DNA of 64,000 bases from Sphingomicrobium sp. (GCA_036563485.1 DATCMI010000001.1:2171501-2235500), one strand, 5' to 3'; shown: positions 53,351-63,382, numbered from the stretch's first letter. Translations and numbers: made by a program. The notes: generated from the letters alone by a model not told the origin.

Positions 53351-56019
53351 CAGAATTGTGTTCCTACGTTGAAAGTGAAGAGTTTCGGATCGTCGCCTTC
53401 TTGCTTCAGCAGCGCTTTGGCGAGGTCGAGGCGCAGCGGCCCGAACGGCGAGTTCCAGTTGGCCCCGATGCCGATCGACAAGCGCGGCTTGGCCGAGTTG
53501 CCAAGGAACAGCTCGCGGAAGCCGGGGGTCGCGTTGAACTTGGTCGGGTCGACGCCCGTCGGCAGCGCGCCGCCGGTCGCATTGGTCGTGCAGTCAGGCG
53601 ACATGCTCTGATAGACCGTGCCGGACGTGTTCGCCTTCGGCGAACAAATGGCGACGATGTTCTGGAGAACCGGCGGCCTGACGTTCCAGAGAGAGGCGGC
53701 GTCGACATAGATCGACGGCCGGATGCCGAGGCTCCTCACGCTGCTGCTGACGGGGATCTCCAGTTCGGCGCGGGCAAGATAGAAGGCCTTGCCGCCGAGC
53801 GCGTTGCTGGCCTGCGAGTTAATGTCGATTTCGCCGAGCACGCCTTCCGCCGTGTAGGGCACGCGAACGACCCGCGGCCCAATGCCGCGAATGTCGAAGC
53901 CGCGGATCTGCCCGCCGAAGAAGCGGTCGCTCAGCCGGATCGGGTCACGCCCGGGACCCGGCGAGTCCTGCAGCGACTTGATGAACCCACCCTCGGCGTG
54001 AAGCGAGAAGATCCAGCTGCCGAAGCTCTTGTACTTGGTGCCGTACGCTTGTGTGCGGAGGTAGCGCACGTTGCCACCCAAGCCGGCGAAATCCTGCGAG
54101 ATGGTCAGCTGCTGGCCACGGGTCGGGTGAATGCCGTCCGTGTCGTCGTAAACGGTTGAATAGCCGAGCAGCGAAGTCACGCGCCCGCCGAGCTCGTCAC
54201 ACAAGTAGGAGCCGGCCTTGAGCGGGTCGCAGACGGCCGGCAGCGGCCCGTTCGCACCGTCCGGATCGGTGTAGAACGAGCTCTTGTCCAGACTGATCTT
54301 GTCGTTGCTCAGCGAGTAACGGGTGCCGAGGCTCCAATATTCAGAAATAGGGAAGCCGAGGTTCAGACCGGTACCGGTGCTGACCTGCTTGTAGGTCGTG
54401 TTCCGCTGGTTCCCGATATAGTTGAAGCTGCTGTAGTCTCGGCGGAACAGCCGCCCGCCGAGCAGGATGCGCTTGTCGAGGAAATAGGGGTCCGCAAAGC
54501 TGAGCTCGGCGGACTTCGAATAAGCGGAATAGTTGACGTTCGCGCCGAGCGACTGGCCTTTCCCCATGAAGTTGTTCTGGGAAACGCCGAGCTGAACGAC
54601 GAAGCGCTCAAGGCTCGAGTAGCCGCCGGAGACCGAGAGCTGACCGGTCGGCTTTTCCTCTACCGCGACACCAAGCACGATGCGGTCCGGCGCCGATCCT
54701 TCGCTCTGCTTGATTTCCAGCTTGTCCTGGAAATAGCCGAGGCTTTGAATGCGGTCCTGGCTTCGCTTGATCCTCTGGGCATTGAAGGCGTCGCCTTCGT
54801 TGATCCGGAACTCGCGCCGGATCACCTTGTCGCGAGTGTTGGTGTTGCCCGTGATGTCGATCCGCTCGACATAGGTGCGCTGGCTCTGCGCGATCCGCAG
54901 CGTCAGGTTCATCACCCGCTTCTCGGCGTCGCGCTCGTAGGACGGGCTCACTTCCGCGAATGCATAGCCAAGGTTCCCGGCAACCGCGTTCAGCGCGGTC
55001 GTAACATCCTCGACGCGCTTGGCATCGAACCAGGTTCCCGAACGGATATTCGCGAGCTTCACCACTTGCTCGTTGGTGAGGTCGCGGATGGCGCTGTCGG
55101 CCTCGATCGTGCCGAAGCGATAACGCGGGCCCTCTTCGACCACATAAGTGATCACGAAGTCGCGGCGATCGGGCGTCAGCTCCGCCAAGGCCTGGACGAC
55201 GCGGAAATCCGCATAACCCTGGGTCAGGTAAAAGGCGCGGAGCTTCTGCTGGTCAGCTGCCAAACGGTCCGGATCGTAGGTGTCATTCGACCGAAGGAAG
55301 CCGAGCACCCCGCCGGTCTGCCGGGAGAACATCTCCTTGCGCAGGCGCCCGTCGGCAAACTGCCTGTTGCCGAGGATGTTGATGGCGCGAATCTTGGCCG
55401 GGTCGCCTTCCTTGATCTCGAAGATGACGTCGACGCGGTTCTGGTCGAGCTGCACGATCTTCGGCTCGACGCGCGCTGCGAAGCGGCCCTGGCTGCGGTA
55501 CAAAGCGAGGATCCGTTCGACGTCGGCGCGAACCGACGGCCGGGTGAAGATCTGACGCGGAGCAAGCTTGATCTCCGGCGTGATCTTGTCGTCCTTGAGC
55601 TTCTTGTTCCCCTCAAGGATGATGCGGTTGATGACCGGGTTTTCGCGGATGTTGATGACGATATTGCCGGTCTCGCCGCCGGTGATCGTCACATCGGCGA
55701 ACAGGTTGGTCGCGTAGAGGTCCTTCAGCGCCTGGTCGAGCGTTCCAGCGGTGTAGGGCAGGCCCGGGCGGATATTGGCATAAGCGCGGATCGTCTCCGG
55801 CTCGAGGCGCTGGTTGCCCCGGACTGCGACGGACTGGATGATGCGCTCCGCGGCCGGCGCGGCAGCAGGTGCAGGAGCAGCCGCCTGAGGAGTGGCCGCA
55901 GGCTCCTGTGTCGGCGCGGTCTGCGCGAACAGCGGGGTAGCGAGACCGCCGCCGAGCGCGGTGCCGATCAGAAGCAGCGCACCGGCGCGCCGGCTAAAAC
56001 TCGTCGTTCCTGAAATCAC
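53350..56019 (-). CDS. bamA: Outer membrane protein assembly factor BamA
   Basis: An 889-residue Omp85 protein. A signal peptide and an Ala/Pro-rich linker (to about residue 57) precede five POTRA domains (about 60-430; for example IIQSVAVRGNQRLEPETIRA). The C-terminal barrel carries the conserved FFGGQIRGFDIRGIGP lid-lock (VRGF-type) motif and ends in Phe (VGTQF). It inserts beta-barrel proteins into the outer membrane. GTG 56019 is the start. Gene order rseP-bamA-skp is classical. Confidence 0.96.
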   Translation of the reverse strand: MISGTTSFSRRAGALLLIGTALGGGLATPLFAQTAPTQEPAATPQAAAPAPAAAPAAERIIQSVAVRGNQRLEPETIRAYANIRPGLPYTAGTLDQALKDLYATNLFADVTITGGETGNIVINIRENPVINRIILEGNKKLKDDKITPEIKLAPRQIFTRPSVRADVERILALYRSQGRFAARVEPKIVQLDQNRVDVIFEIKEGDPAKIRAINILGNRQFADGRLRKEMFSRQTGGVLGFLRSNDTYDPDRLAADQQKLRAFYLTQGYADFRVVQALAELTPDRRDFVITYVVEEGPRYRFGTIEADSAIRDLTNEQVVKLANIRSGTWFDAKRVEDVTTALNAVAGNLGYAFAEVSPSYERDAEKRVMNLTLRIAQSQRTYVERIDITGNTNTRDKVIRREFRINEGDAFNAQRIKRSQDRIQSLGYFQDKLEIKQSEGSAPDRIVLGVAVEEKPTGQLSVSGGYSSLERFVVQLGVSQNNFMGKGQSLGANVNYSAYSKSAELSFADPYFLDKRILLGGRLFRRDYSSFNYIGNQRNTTYKQVSTGTGLNLGFPISEYWSLGTRYSLSNDKISLDKSSFYTDPDGANGPLPAVCDPLKAGSYLCDELGGRVTSLLGYSTVYDDTDGIHPTRGQQLTISQDFAGLGGNVRYLRTQAYGTKYKSFGSWIFSLHAEGGFIKSLQDSPGPGRDPIRLSDRFFGGQIRGFDIRGIGPRVVRVPYTAEGVLGEIDINSQASNALGGKAFYLARAELEIPVSSSVRSLGIRPSIYVDAASLWNVRPPVLQNIVAICSPKANTSGTVYQSMSPDCTTNATGGALPTGVDPTKFNATPGFRELFLGNSAKPRLSIGIGANWNSPFGPLRLDLAKALLKQEGDDPKLFTFNVGTQF

Positions 56020-56098
56020 CCGTCCCCGCCTTCAATTGAATTGGTGCATGCGGCGCACCCCGCCGCGAGACCCCGTTACTGCCCCTGCCCCAAGCCTC

Positions 56099-57223
56099 CT
56101 AGCCAATCAAGCGCTGAAGCCGGTCCCACAGCCCCAGCGAGCCAAGATCGTTGAAGGTCGTGAAGATCATCAGGGCAAGCACTGCCGCAAGTCCGCCGCG
56201 GAACGCCCAGTCCAGCGCCTGTGCGCTGAGCGGCCGGCGCCGAACTGCTTCGACTGCATAGAAAAACAGATGTCCTCCATCCAGCATCGGGACTGGCAAG
56301 AGGTTGATGAATCCGAGATTAATTGAGAGCAGCGCCAGAAGGCCGATGAACGGGAACAGGCCCAGCTCTGCCCCTTGTCCGGCGACTCGCGCGATGGTGA
56401 TCGGTCCGCCGAGCTGCTTGCTCGAGACCTTGCCCCTGATCAGCTGGATCAGCCCATCCAGCATCGTGGCCGTCAACCTTGCCGTCTGGTCGACGGCCAT
56501 CGGCAGTGCACGATAGAAGGGCACCGGCGCGCCGACACGGGTTTGAGACTTCACGCCGAGCACGCCTCCGCGCATGCTTCGGCCAGTCGCATCGCGCATC
56601 GTAGCGGCGCCGAGCGTGACGTTCAGCTCGCGCACCGCGTCGCCTCGTTCGACTTTCATCGCCACCGTTTCGCCCGGGCGGACGACGACGGTGCTCGCGA
56701 CATCGTCGAAGGTCGGCGTCTTGCGCCCGGCGACGGAGATGATGCGATCGCCAGACTGGATTCCGCCTGCAGCGGCGGGCGAGCCGGCGACGACTTCATC
56801 GACCATGTTCGCGCGCGGCGTTCCGACGAGGGTGAAGAAGCCCCAGAAGATCAGGATTGCGAGGACGAAGTTCGCAACTGGCCCGGCGAGCACGACGAGG
56901 AAGCGCTGCCAGACCGGCCGGAACTGGAAGGCGCGGTCGCGGAGCTCCGGCGGGATCGTCTCTTCAGGGGCGGGCGCACTCGCAGCGCTCATGTCGCCGA
57001 CGAACTTCACATAGCCGCCCAAGGGCAACCAGCCGACCTTCCAGCGAGTGCCTTGGCGATCGGTCCACCCGACGATCTCGCGTCCGAAGCCGATCGAGAA
57101 GACTTCGGCCGGGATCCGGAACATGCGCGCGACGAGATAATGGCCGAGCTCATGGAAGAAGACAAGCGGACCGAGCGCGCCGACGAAGGCGAGCAGGATC
57201 AGCCAGAGCGGCGGTTGCGCCAC
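56099..57223 (-). CDS. rseP: Site-2 protease RseP (M50)
   Basis: A 374-residue intramembrane metalloprotease that releases anti-sigma factors in envelope stress. Zinc ligands are in FFHELGHYL (His24, Glu25, His28) and PVPMLDGGHL; a PDZ domain (about 130-200, SPAAAGGIQSGDRIISVAGR) lies between. One PDZ is visible rather than the two in E. coli, typical of alphaproteobacteria. The GTG start overlaps the dxr TAG by one base. Confidence 0.95.
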   Translation of the reverse strand: MAQPPLWLILLAFVGALGPLVFFHELGHYLVARMFRIPAEVFSIGFGREIVGWTDRQGTRWKVGWLPLGGYVKFVGDMSAASAPAPEETIPPELRDRAFQFRPVWQRFLVVLAGPVANFVLAILIFWGFFTLVGTPRANMVDEVVAGSPAAAGGIQSGDRIISVAGRKTPTFDDVASTVVVRPGETVAMKVERGDAVRELNVTLGAATMRDATGRSMRGGVLGVKSQTRVGAPVPFYRALPMAVDQTARLTATMLDGLIQLIRGKVSSKQLGGPITIARVAGQGAELGLFPFIGLLALLSINLGFINLLPVPMLDGGHLFFYAVEAVRRRPLSAQALDWAFRGGLAAVLALMIFTTFNDLGSLGLWDRLQRLIG

Positions 57224-58380
57224 TAGTGACAGGCCTCAGCCATGAGCGCTGCAACCCGCGAGCGAACGGCCTGGTCGATGTCGAGCACCTCCGAGATCGA
57301 GCGCGGCGCCGGAAATGACGCCTGATCCAGCGCACTTTCTACAAGCCGCGTGATGTCTGGGAAATTAAGATGCGCGGCGAGGAAAGCGGACACCGCAACC
57401 TCATTTGCGGCATTGAGGACGATCGGCGCCGCGCCGGCGGCCTCGAGCGCCTCGCGCGCCAGCCGCAAAGCTGGAAACCGTTGGAGGTCAGGCGCTTCGA
57501 AGTCGAGCCGAGCGATTGCGGCAAGGTCGAGGCGCTGCGCCGGCGTGGCAATCCGCTCCGGCCAGCCGAGCGCATAAGCAATGGGGATCCGCATGTCCGG
57601 GCTGCCGAGCTGCGCCAGGACCGATCCGTCGACATATTCCACCAGCGAGTGAACGACCGATTGCGGGTGGATGAGGATGTCGATCCGCTCCGACGGCATC
57701 GCGAACAGGAAATGGGCTTCAATAAGCTCCAGTCCCTTGTTCATCATTGTCGCGGAATCGACGGAGATCTTGGCGCCCATCGACCAATTGGGGTGCGCGA
57801 CGGCCTGTGCGGGCGTCGCGTTGGCGATGTGTTCGGCTGAAGCGGTGCGGAACGGGCCGCCACTTGCAGTCAGGATGATCCTTGCGACATCCTGTTCATT
57901 GCTGCCTGCAAGGCATTGGAAGATCGCATTATGTTCGCTGTCGATCGGCAGCAGGTTCGCGCCGGTCGCACGAGCGCGGCTCATCATCAACTCGCCCGCC
58001 GTGACCAGCGCTTCCTTGTTCGCAAGCGCGATGGTCTTGCCGGCTTCGACGGCCGCCATGACCGGCGTCAGCCCGGCGCAACCGACGATTGCGGCCACGA
58101 CCAGATCGGCATCGCCAGTCGCCGCCTCGACCAGCCCCGCCTCCCCCGCCGCCGCATGGCAGTTCGTACCCGCAAGCGCCGCCTGCAGTTCGCTCAGCCG
58201 CCGTTCGTCGGCGATCACCGCAAGCGACGCGCCGGTCCGCCTGGCAATGTCGGCCAGGTCCTGGACATTGGTCGCGGCGGTCACTGCACTGACCTCGAAG
58301 CGGTCGGGATCACGGTCGATCAGGTCCAGGGTGGACTTGCCGACCGATCCCGTGGCGCCGAGGATCGCGACCTTTTTCAT
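57223..58380 (-). CDS. dxr: 1-deoxy-D-xylulose 5-phosphate reductoisomerase
   Basis: A 385-residue NADPH enzyme of the MEP pathway. NADPH binding is by KKVAILGATGSVGKSTLDLI; SEHNAIFQCL, LTASGGPFR and KISVDSATMMNKGLELIEAH hold the metal and substrate. ATG 58380 overlaps the cdsA stop by four bases. With ispDF at 21.5 kb it supplies isoprenoids used by UppS next door. Confidence 0.96.
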   Translation of the reverse strand: MKKVAILGATGSVGKSTLDLIDRDPDRFEVSAVTAATNVQDLADIARRTGASLAVIADERRLSELQAALAGTNCHAAAGEAGLVEAATGDADLVVAAIVGCAGLTPVMAAVEAGKTIALANKEALVTAGELMMSRARATGANLLPIDSEHNAIFQCLAGSNEQDVARIILTASGGPFRTASAEHIANATPAQAVAHPNWSMGAKISVDSATMMNKGLELIEAHFLFAMPSERIDILIHPQSVVHSLVEYVDGSVLAQLGSPDMRIPIAYALGWPERIATPAQRLDLAAIARLDFEAPDLQRFPALRLAREALEAAGAAPIVLNAANEVAVSAFLAAHLNFPDITRLVESALDQASFPAPRSISEVLDIDQAVRSRVAALMAEACH

Positions 58381-59003
58381 GCCAGGCCGGCCATGTGCGC
58401 AGCCGCGGTGAGGACCGCGACCGGTACCAGGCCGTCCAACCTGTCCAGGAAGCCACCGTGGCCCGGCAGCCACGACCCGGAATCCTTCACGCCGGAGCGA
58501 CGCTTGAGGCTACTTTCGAACAGGTCACCGCCTTGTGCGGCAATTGCGAAGAGCGGGGCGAGAAGCAGCAGCGGCTGGCCGAGCCCCGTCCAAAGGACCC
58601 AGGCTCCGCCGAACAAGGTCGCCGCGGCGATCCCGCCATAAAGGCCCTCGACCGTTTTCCCCGGGCTTATGGTGGGCGCCAGCTTGCGCTTGCCGAAGCT
58701 GCGTCCAGCGAAATAGGCGCCGATGTCGGTCGCCCAGGTGACGATGAACACCCACAGCAACAGGTCGATGCCCGAGCGTTCGCGGATCCACAGCAGCGCC
58801 AGTGCCGGCAATAAGGCGTAGAAGATCCCGGCAATGTACCAGCCGGCACCCCAGCCCTTCACCAGCCGGGTCCATTCGTAGAACATGGCGGTCGCAAGCG
58901 CCGCGACGACCAAAGCGAACAGATATCCGCCTTCGAACGCCGTCAGCAGCGCCGCGACGATCATGATCAGCCCGGTGAGGGTGCGGATGAGAAGCTCGTT
59001 CAC
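58377..59003 (-). CDS. cdsA: Phosphatidate cytidylyltransferase
   Basis: A 208-residue polytopic membrane enzyme making CDP-diacylglycerol. The signature region is complete: SPGKTVEGLYGGIAAA, then DLFESSLKRRSGVKDSG and LPGHGGFLDRLDGL. The GTG start overlaps the uppS stop (GTGA). It is shorter than E. coli CdsA (about 285 residues), with fewer N-terminal helices. Its product is the substrate of PssA at the right edge of the window. Confidence 0.94.
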   Translation of the reverse strand: MNELLIRTLTGLIMIVAALLTAFEGGYLFALVVAALATAMFYEWTRLVKGWGAGWYIAGIFYALLPALALLWIRERSGIDLLLWVFIVTWATDIGAYFAGRSFGKRKLAPTISPGKTVEGLYGGIAAATLFGGAWVLWTGLGQPLLLLAPLFAIAAQGGDLFESSLKRRSGVKDSGSWLPGHGGFLDRLDGLVPVAVLTAAAHMAGLA

Positions 59004-59746
59004 CGCCCACCGAAGCGCCGCTCGCGCGCGGCATATTGATCCAAAGCGGCGCCCAATGCCCGCTCGTCGAAGTCGGGCCAGAGCACGTCGAGAAAGATCA
59101 GCTCGGCGTAAGCTGCCTGCCAAAGCAGGAAATTCGACAGGCGCACCTCGCCGGACGTGCGGATCAGCAGGTCGAGCTCAGGCAAGTCGCGGGTCTGCAG
59201 CTCGCTCGCGATCGCGCTTTCGTCGATGGTGGCGGCCTCGATCTCACCAGCCGCTGCCTTTTCGGCAAGCCGCCGCGCCGCTGCCGCAATTTCGCCGCGC
59301 GATCCGTAATTGAGGGCGACGACGAGGGTCAGCCGCTGGTTCTTCGACGTATAGTCGACAGCACGTTCCAGCTTCGCGCGCAGTTCCGGCCCGAACTTGG
59401 AATAGTCGCCGATCAGCTTGATCCGCACGCCCTCTTTGTGGAGCGTCGCCAGCTCCCGCTCGAGGTAGAAGCGCATCAGCCCGGTAAGGTCGGAGATCTC
59501 TTCGTCGCTCCGCCGCCAGTTCTCCGAAGAGAAAGCGTAAAGGGTCAGCACCTCGACCCCATGGTCGACGCAAGCCTGCATCGCCCGCCGCACGGCCTCG
59601 GCGCCGGCCTTGTGCCCAGCGACACGCGGAAGACCACGCTTCTGCGCCCAGCGGCCGTTCCCATCCATGATGATGGCGACGTGCCGCGGGATCTTGCCGC
59701 CTGCGGTGAGCCCGGCCGCGCCCTCGGGGGCGAGTGCTGAACTCAC
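59000..59746 (-). CDS. uppS: Undecaprenyl diphosphate synthase
   Basis: A 248-residue cis-prenyltransferase making the C55 lipid carrier for peptidoglycan. [20 protein letters not shown] holds the catalytic Asp28; [26 protein letters not shown] and [18 protein letters not shown] follow. The usual RTSGE/GRLSNFL motif has V for Q or R at one position. The GTG start overlaps the frr stop (GTGA). Confidence 0.95.
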   Translation of the reverse strand: MSSALAPEGAAGLTAGGKIPRHVAIIMDGNGRWAQKRGLPRVAGHKAGAEAVRRAMQACVDHGVEVLTLYAFSSENWRRSDEEISDLTGLMRFYLERELATLHKEGVRIKLIGDYSKFGPELRAKLERAVDYTSKNQRLTLVVALNYGSRGEIAAAARRLAEKAAAGEIEAATIDESAIASELQTRDLPELDLLIRTSGEVRLSNFLLWQAAYAELIFLDVLWPDFDERALGAALDQYAARERRFGGR

Positions 59747-60297
59747 TTGTTGAGGATTTCCTTTTCCTTGGTAGCCGCCGCGTCGTCGATCTCCTTGATC
59801 GTATCGTCGGTGAGCTTCTGCACTTCGGTCTCGAGGCGCTTGCGCTCGTCCTCGCTGATCTCGTGCTTCTTTTCGTCCTGCTTCAAGCCGTCCATGCCGT
59901 CGCGGCGGACGTTGCGGACGGCGATCCGCGCCTTTTCGGCATATTGGCCGACGAGCTTGGCGAGTTCCTTGCGGCGCTCCTCGGTCAGCTCCGGGATCGG
60001 CAGGCGGATCATCTGTCCGTCGGTCACCGGATTGAGGCCAAGGCCAGCCGAGCGGATCGCCTTTTCGACAGGCCCGATGTTGGATCGGTCCCAGACCTGG
60101 ACCGAGATCATCCGCGGCTCGGGCACGGAGACGGTCGCCACCTGGTTGAGCGGCATGTTCGCGCCATAGACTTCGACCTGGACGGGATCGAGCAGCGCAG
60201 TGGACGCGCGTCCGGTACGAAGGCCGCCGAGATCGTGCTTCAGCGCTTCGACGGCGCCCTGCATGCGCCGCTTCAGATCAGCCGTGCTGACAGTCAT
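59743..60297 (-). CDS. frr: Ribosome recycling factor
   Basis: A 184-residue translation factor that splits post-termination ribosomes with [43 protein letters not shown] and the long C-terminal helices ([40 protein letters not shown]) are typical. It starts three bases after the pyrH stop. Confidence 0.97.
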   Translation of the reverse strand: MTVSTADLKRRMQGAVEALKHDLGGLRTGRASTALLDPVQVEVYGANMPLNQVATVSVPEPRMISVQVWDRSNIGPVEKAIRSAGLGLNPVTDGQMIRLPIPELTEERRKELAKLVGQYAEKARIAVRNVRRDGMDGLKQDEKKHEISEDERKRLETEVQKLTDDTIKEIDDAAATKEKEILNK

Positions 60298-60300
60298 TCC

Positions 60301-61023
60301 TTACTCCTCGTTCTGAACGATCGTCGCGGTCCCCTCGCCCGCGAGGACGCGGGCAAGATTGCCCGGCTGGCGGACATTGAAGACGATGATCGGAATCTTG
60401 TTGTCGCGGCACAAAGCGACCGCTGCGGCATCCATCACCTTGAGGTCGTCGCTGAGGACCTTGCCGAAGCTCAGCGTGTCGTAGCGCGTCGCGTTGGGAT
60501 CCTTCTTCGGGTCGGCGGTATAGACGCCATCGACGCTCGTCCCCTTGAACAAGGCGTCGCAGCCCATTTCGGCAGCGCGAAGGGCGGCCGCAGTGTCGGT
60601 CGTGAAGTACGGGTTGCCGGTGCCGGCCGCGAACAGCACGATCCGGCCTTTCTCCATGTGGCGAAGCGCGCGGCGGCGAATGTACGGCTCAGAGACGCTC
60701 GCCATCGGGATGGCCGACTGGACGCGGGTCGCGGCGCCCTGCTTCTCGAGCGAGCCCTGAAGCGCTAGCGCGTTCATGACGGTTGCGAGCATGCCCATGT
60801 AATCGGCTGTAGCGCGGTCGAAACCTTTCGCGGCGGCCGCCATGCCGCGGAAGATATTGCCGCCGCCGACCACGAGGCAGAGCTCGGGACATTGCTGACG
60901 CGCGTTGATGACCTCGGCGGCCAGCGCGTCGACCGCGTCGGGATCGAGCCCGAACTGCCCCTGCCCCATGAGCGCCTCGCCCGAAAGCTTCAGCAGGATC
61001 CGGTTGAAGCGTGGGCGGGTCAT
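60301..61023 (-). CDS. pyrH: Uridylate kinase
   Basis: A 240-residue UMP kinase of the amino-acid kinase family. [42 protein letters not shown] and [19 protein letters not shown] are characteristic. ATG 61023 gives the family length and [13 protein letters not shown] 61035 is possible, but a longer start would run into the terminator at 61042-61076. It follows tsf across that terminator. Confidence 0.95.
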   Translation of the reverse strand: MTRPRFNRILLKLSGEALMGQGQFGLDPDAVDALAAEVINARQQCPELCLVVGGGNIFRGMAAAAKGFDRATADYMGMLATVMNALALQGSLEKQGAATRVQSAIPMASVSEPYIRRRALRHMEKGRIVLFAAGTGNPYFTTDTAAALRAAEMGCDALFKGTSVDGVYTADPKKDPNATRYDTLSFGKVLSDDLKVMDAAAVALCRDNKIPIIVFNVRQPGNLARVLAGEGTATIVQNEE

Positions 61024-61041
61024 TCGCTGGTGCATTCCTGT

Positions 61042-61076
61042 AAAGAAAAAGGCGGACACGCTTTAGCGTGCCCGCC
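61042..61076 (-). terminator. Intrinsic terminator after tsf
   Basis: On the minus strand GGCGGGCACGC (61076-61066) pairs with GCGTGTCCGCC (61061-61051, one mismatch) around a short TAAA loop and is followed by a T-rich run (61050-61042). It lies 34 bases past the tsf stop, so rpsB-tsf can end here, with readthrough or a separate promoter serving pyrH. Confidence 0.8.
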
Positions 61077-61109
61077 CCAATTTCCAACCGCTAAGCGGAC
61101 ACCTTTGGC

Positions 61110-62054
61110 TTAGGCGACCGGCTCGGTCTTGTTGACGCCCGCGGCGGCAGCGACTTCGGCCGCGAAATCGTCCTGCTTCTTCTCGATGCCTTCGCCAAGC
61201 TGGAAGCGGACGAAGCCCTTGAGCGCGATGCCCGTGCCCGCATCCTTGGCGGCCGCGGCAACGACCTCGGCGACCGGAGTCTTGTTGTCCATCACGAACA
61301 GCTGGGTGAGCAGCGCATTTTCCTTGCGGAACTTGGCCAGGCCGCCCTCGACCATCTTCTCGATGATGTTCTCCGGCTTGCCGCTCTCGCGCGCCTTTTC
61401 CATCGCGATCGCCTTCTCGCGCTCGACAAGCGCGGGATCGAGATCGTCGGCGCTCAGCGCCTGCGGGTGAGCAGCAGCGACGTGCATCGCAATCTGCTTG
61501 CCAAGAGCCGTAAGCGTCTCGGCCGAAGCCCCGCTCTCGAGCGCGACGAGCACGCCGATCTTGCCGAGGCCCGGAGCCGCCGCATTGTGGACGTAGGGCA
61601 CCACGGCGCCTTCGGTCACTTCCAGCACCGCAGCGCGGCGAAGCGATTGGTTCTCGCCGATCTTGGCGATGTTGTCGGTCAGCTTCTCCTGGACGGTGCC
61701 GCCTTCCGGATATTGGGCCGCACCGAGCACTTCCACGTCAGTGCCGTGCTGAAGCGCGAGCGTCGCGACATTGCGGACGAAATCCTGGAAGATCTCGTTC
61801 TTGGCGACGAAGTCCGTTTCCGAGTTCACCTCGACGACGGCGCCGCGCGTGCCTTCGACGGCAACGCCGACGAGACCCTCGGCAGCGGTGCGCCCGGCCT
61901 TCTTCGCGGCAGCCGCGAGGCCCTTGGCACGCAGCCAGTCGATCGAGGCTTCCATCTCGCCATTGTTCTCGGCGAGCGCCTTCTTGCAATCCATCATGCC
62001 GGCGCCGGTGCGCTCGCGCAGTTCCTTCACACTCGCGGCCGTGATCTCAGCCAT
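61110..62054 (-). CDS. tsf: Translation elongation factor Ts
   Basis: A 314-residue nucleotide-exchange factor for EF-Tu. [20 protein letters not shown] with [35 protein letters not shown] and [14 protein letters not shown] are family hallmarks. ATG 62054 is chosen for the standard MAEIT start; ATG 62060 is two codons longer. It is co-transcribed with rpsB across a spacer that carries two palindromes. Confidence 0.97.
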   Translation of the reverse strand: MAEITAASVKELRERTGAGMMDCKKALAENNGEMEASIDWLRAKGLAAAAKKAGRTAAEGLVGVAVEGTRGAVVEVNSETDFVAKNEIFQDFVRNVATLALQHGTDVEVLGAAQYPEGGTVQEKLTDNIAKIGENQSLRRAAVLEVTEGAVVPYVHNAAAPGLGKIGVLVALESGASAETLTALGKQIAMHVAAAHPQALSADDLDPALVEREKAIAMEKARESGKPENIIEKMVEGGLAKFRKENALLTQLFVMDNKTPVAEVVAAAAKDAGTGIALKGFVRFQLGEGIEKKQDDFAAEVAAAAGVNKTEPVA

Positions 62055-62072
62055 TTCCATTATCCTTTCGTT

Positions 62073-62136
62073 CCCCGGCGAAGGCCGGGGTCCAGTCAAA
62101 GAAACAATATAGGTGCGGACCCCGGCTTTGCCGGGG
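62073..62136. repeat. Pair of REP-like CCCCGGC palindromes between rpsB and tsf
   Basis: CCCCGGC-GAAG-GCCGGGG (62073-62090) and CCCCGGC-TTT-GCCGGGG (62120-62136) are each followed by a (T/A)CCAGTC tail. They occupy most of the rpsB-tsf spacer and could tune the relative amounts of the two proteins. Confidence 0.6.
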
Positions 62137-62146
62137 ACCAGTCGAG

Positions 62147-62899
62147 TTAAGCGACCGCAGCTTCCATCGGCGGTTCGGCCATGGAGCCGATGTCCTCGCC
62201 ACGAGCCGCGGCATTGCCGCTGCGCCCTTCCATCGCCGCCTGGGCAATGGAGTCGGTGTAGAGGCGGATCGCGCGGCTGGCGTCGTCATTGCCCGGGATC
62301 GGGAAAGAGATGCCGCTCGGGTCGCTGTTCGAATCGAGGATCGCGACGACCGGGATGCCGAGCGTGTTGGCTTCCTTGATCGCCAGCTCTTCCTTGTTGG
62401 TGTCAACGACGAACATGACGTCCGGCAGGCCGCCCATGTCGCGAATGCCGCCGAGGCTCTTTTCGAGCTTGTCACGCTCGCGAGTGAGCTGGAGGACTTC
62501 CTTCTTGGTCAGGCCGGCGGTGTCACCCGACAACTGCTCTTCAAGGCTCTTGAGGCGCTTGATCGAGTTGGAGATCGTCTTCCAGTTGGTCAGCATGCCG
62601 CCGAGCCAGCGGTGATTGACGAAGTGCTGATTCGACTGGCGCGCGGCTTCCGCGATCGCGTCCTGCGCCTGCCGCTTGGTGCCGACGAACAGCACCTTGC
62701 CGCCGCGGGCGACGGTCTGCTGGACGAAGTCGAGCGCGCGAGCGAACAGCGGAACGCTCTGCGACAGGTCGATGATGTGCACCCCGTTACGATCGCCGAA
62801 AATATACGGCTTCATCTTGGGGTTCCAGCGGTGGGTCTGGTGGCCGAAGTGCGCTCCGGCTTCGAGCAATTGCTGCATCGTGACGACGGTGGTCGCCAT
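62147..62899 (-). CDS. rpsB: 30S ribosomal protein S2
   Basis: A 250-residue ribosomal protein. [54 protein letters not shown] and the C-terminal [20 protein letters not shown] are diagnostic. AAGGAGAAAGACC precedes the ATG. A strongly structured leader (62927-62977) lies just upstream. Confidence 0.97.
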   Translation of the reverse strand: MATTVVTMQQLLEAGAHFGHQTHRWNPKMKPYIFGDRNGVHIIDLSQSVPLFARALDFVQQTVARGGKVLFVGTKRQAQDAIAEAARQSNQHFVNHRWLGGMLTNWKTISNSIKRLKSLEEQLSGDTAGLTKKEVLQLTRERDKLEKSLGGIRDMGGLPDVMFVVDTNKEELAIKEANTLGIPVVAILDSNSDPSGISFPIPGNDDASRAIRLYTDSIAQAAMEGRSGNAAARGEDIGSMAEPPMEAAVA

Positions 62900-62926
62900 A
62901 GGTCTTTCTCCTTCCGGTTATGCCTC

Positions 62927-62977
62927 GGTGGAGCCAGTCACCAGCCTTTCGGCCGGCACCGGTATGTCAGCTCCACC
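62927..62977 (-). promoter_or_regulatory. Structured 5' leader of rpsB
   Basis: On the minus strand GGTGGAGC (62977-62970) pairs perfectly with GCTCCACC (62934-62927). Inside, GCCGGCC pairs with GGCTGGT (two G-U pairs) around a GAAA tetraloop. The whole element ends about 27 bases before the rpsB ATG. Ribosomal-protein leaders of this kind often bind their own product; that role is inferred here. Confidence 0.6.
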
Positions 62978-63163
62978 TGTGGGATGCGGGGGCCCCTAGC
63001 CGAACTTTCCCGCACTTTCAAGCGATTGGCAGCCCGCGAAAGAAGGCGCTTGACAGGTGAGAACATAACAGGAACATTGTTTCGTATCAACGGAGCGCCG
63101 CAGGGCTCGTCCGGAACAAATCAGGTCCGGCCGGGTTGGCGCTCAAAAGTAAGGACAGATGCG

Positions 63164-63382
63164 ATGATGGCAGCAATCGGCACCCTCGTCTTCCTTGGCA
63201 CCCTGTGGCTGATGGTGGTCGTGGGTGCAGCGGTTCTTGAGGAGAGCGGGGCGAAGATCGCCGCCGCCCTCAAGGGCAAGCCTGCCGCGCCGAAGGCGGC
63301 CTTCGTTCCGGTACGTATTCGCACTCGCACGCGGATCCAGCAGCCGATGCGCGCTAGCGCGAAATGGCGCGCCGCCGCTTGA
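63164..63382 (+). CDS. Small single-span membrane protein with basic tail
   Basis: A 72-residue protein. One hydrophobic helix (IGTLVFLGTLWLMVVVGAAV, about 5-24) is followed by an Ala/Lys stretch and a strongly basic tail (VRIRTRTRIQQPMRASAKWR). AAGGA lies eight bases before the ATG. Its final 29 bases overlap the convergent pssA gene. No family is recognised; a membrane-tethered nucleic-acid or lipid binder is conceivable from charge alone. The 187 bases between the rpsB leader and this gene show no other gene. Confidence 0.6.
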   Translation: MMAAIGTLVFLGTLWLMVVVGAAVLEESGAKIAAALKGKPAAPKAAFVPVRIRTRTRIQQPMRASAKWRAAA

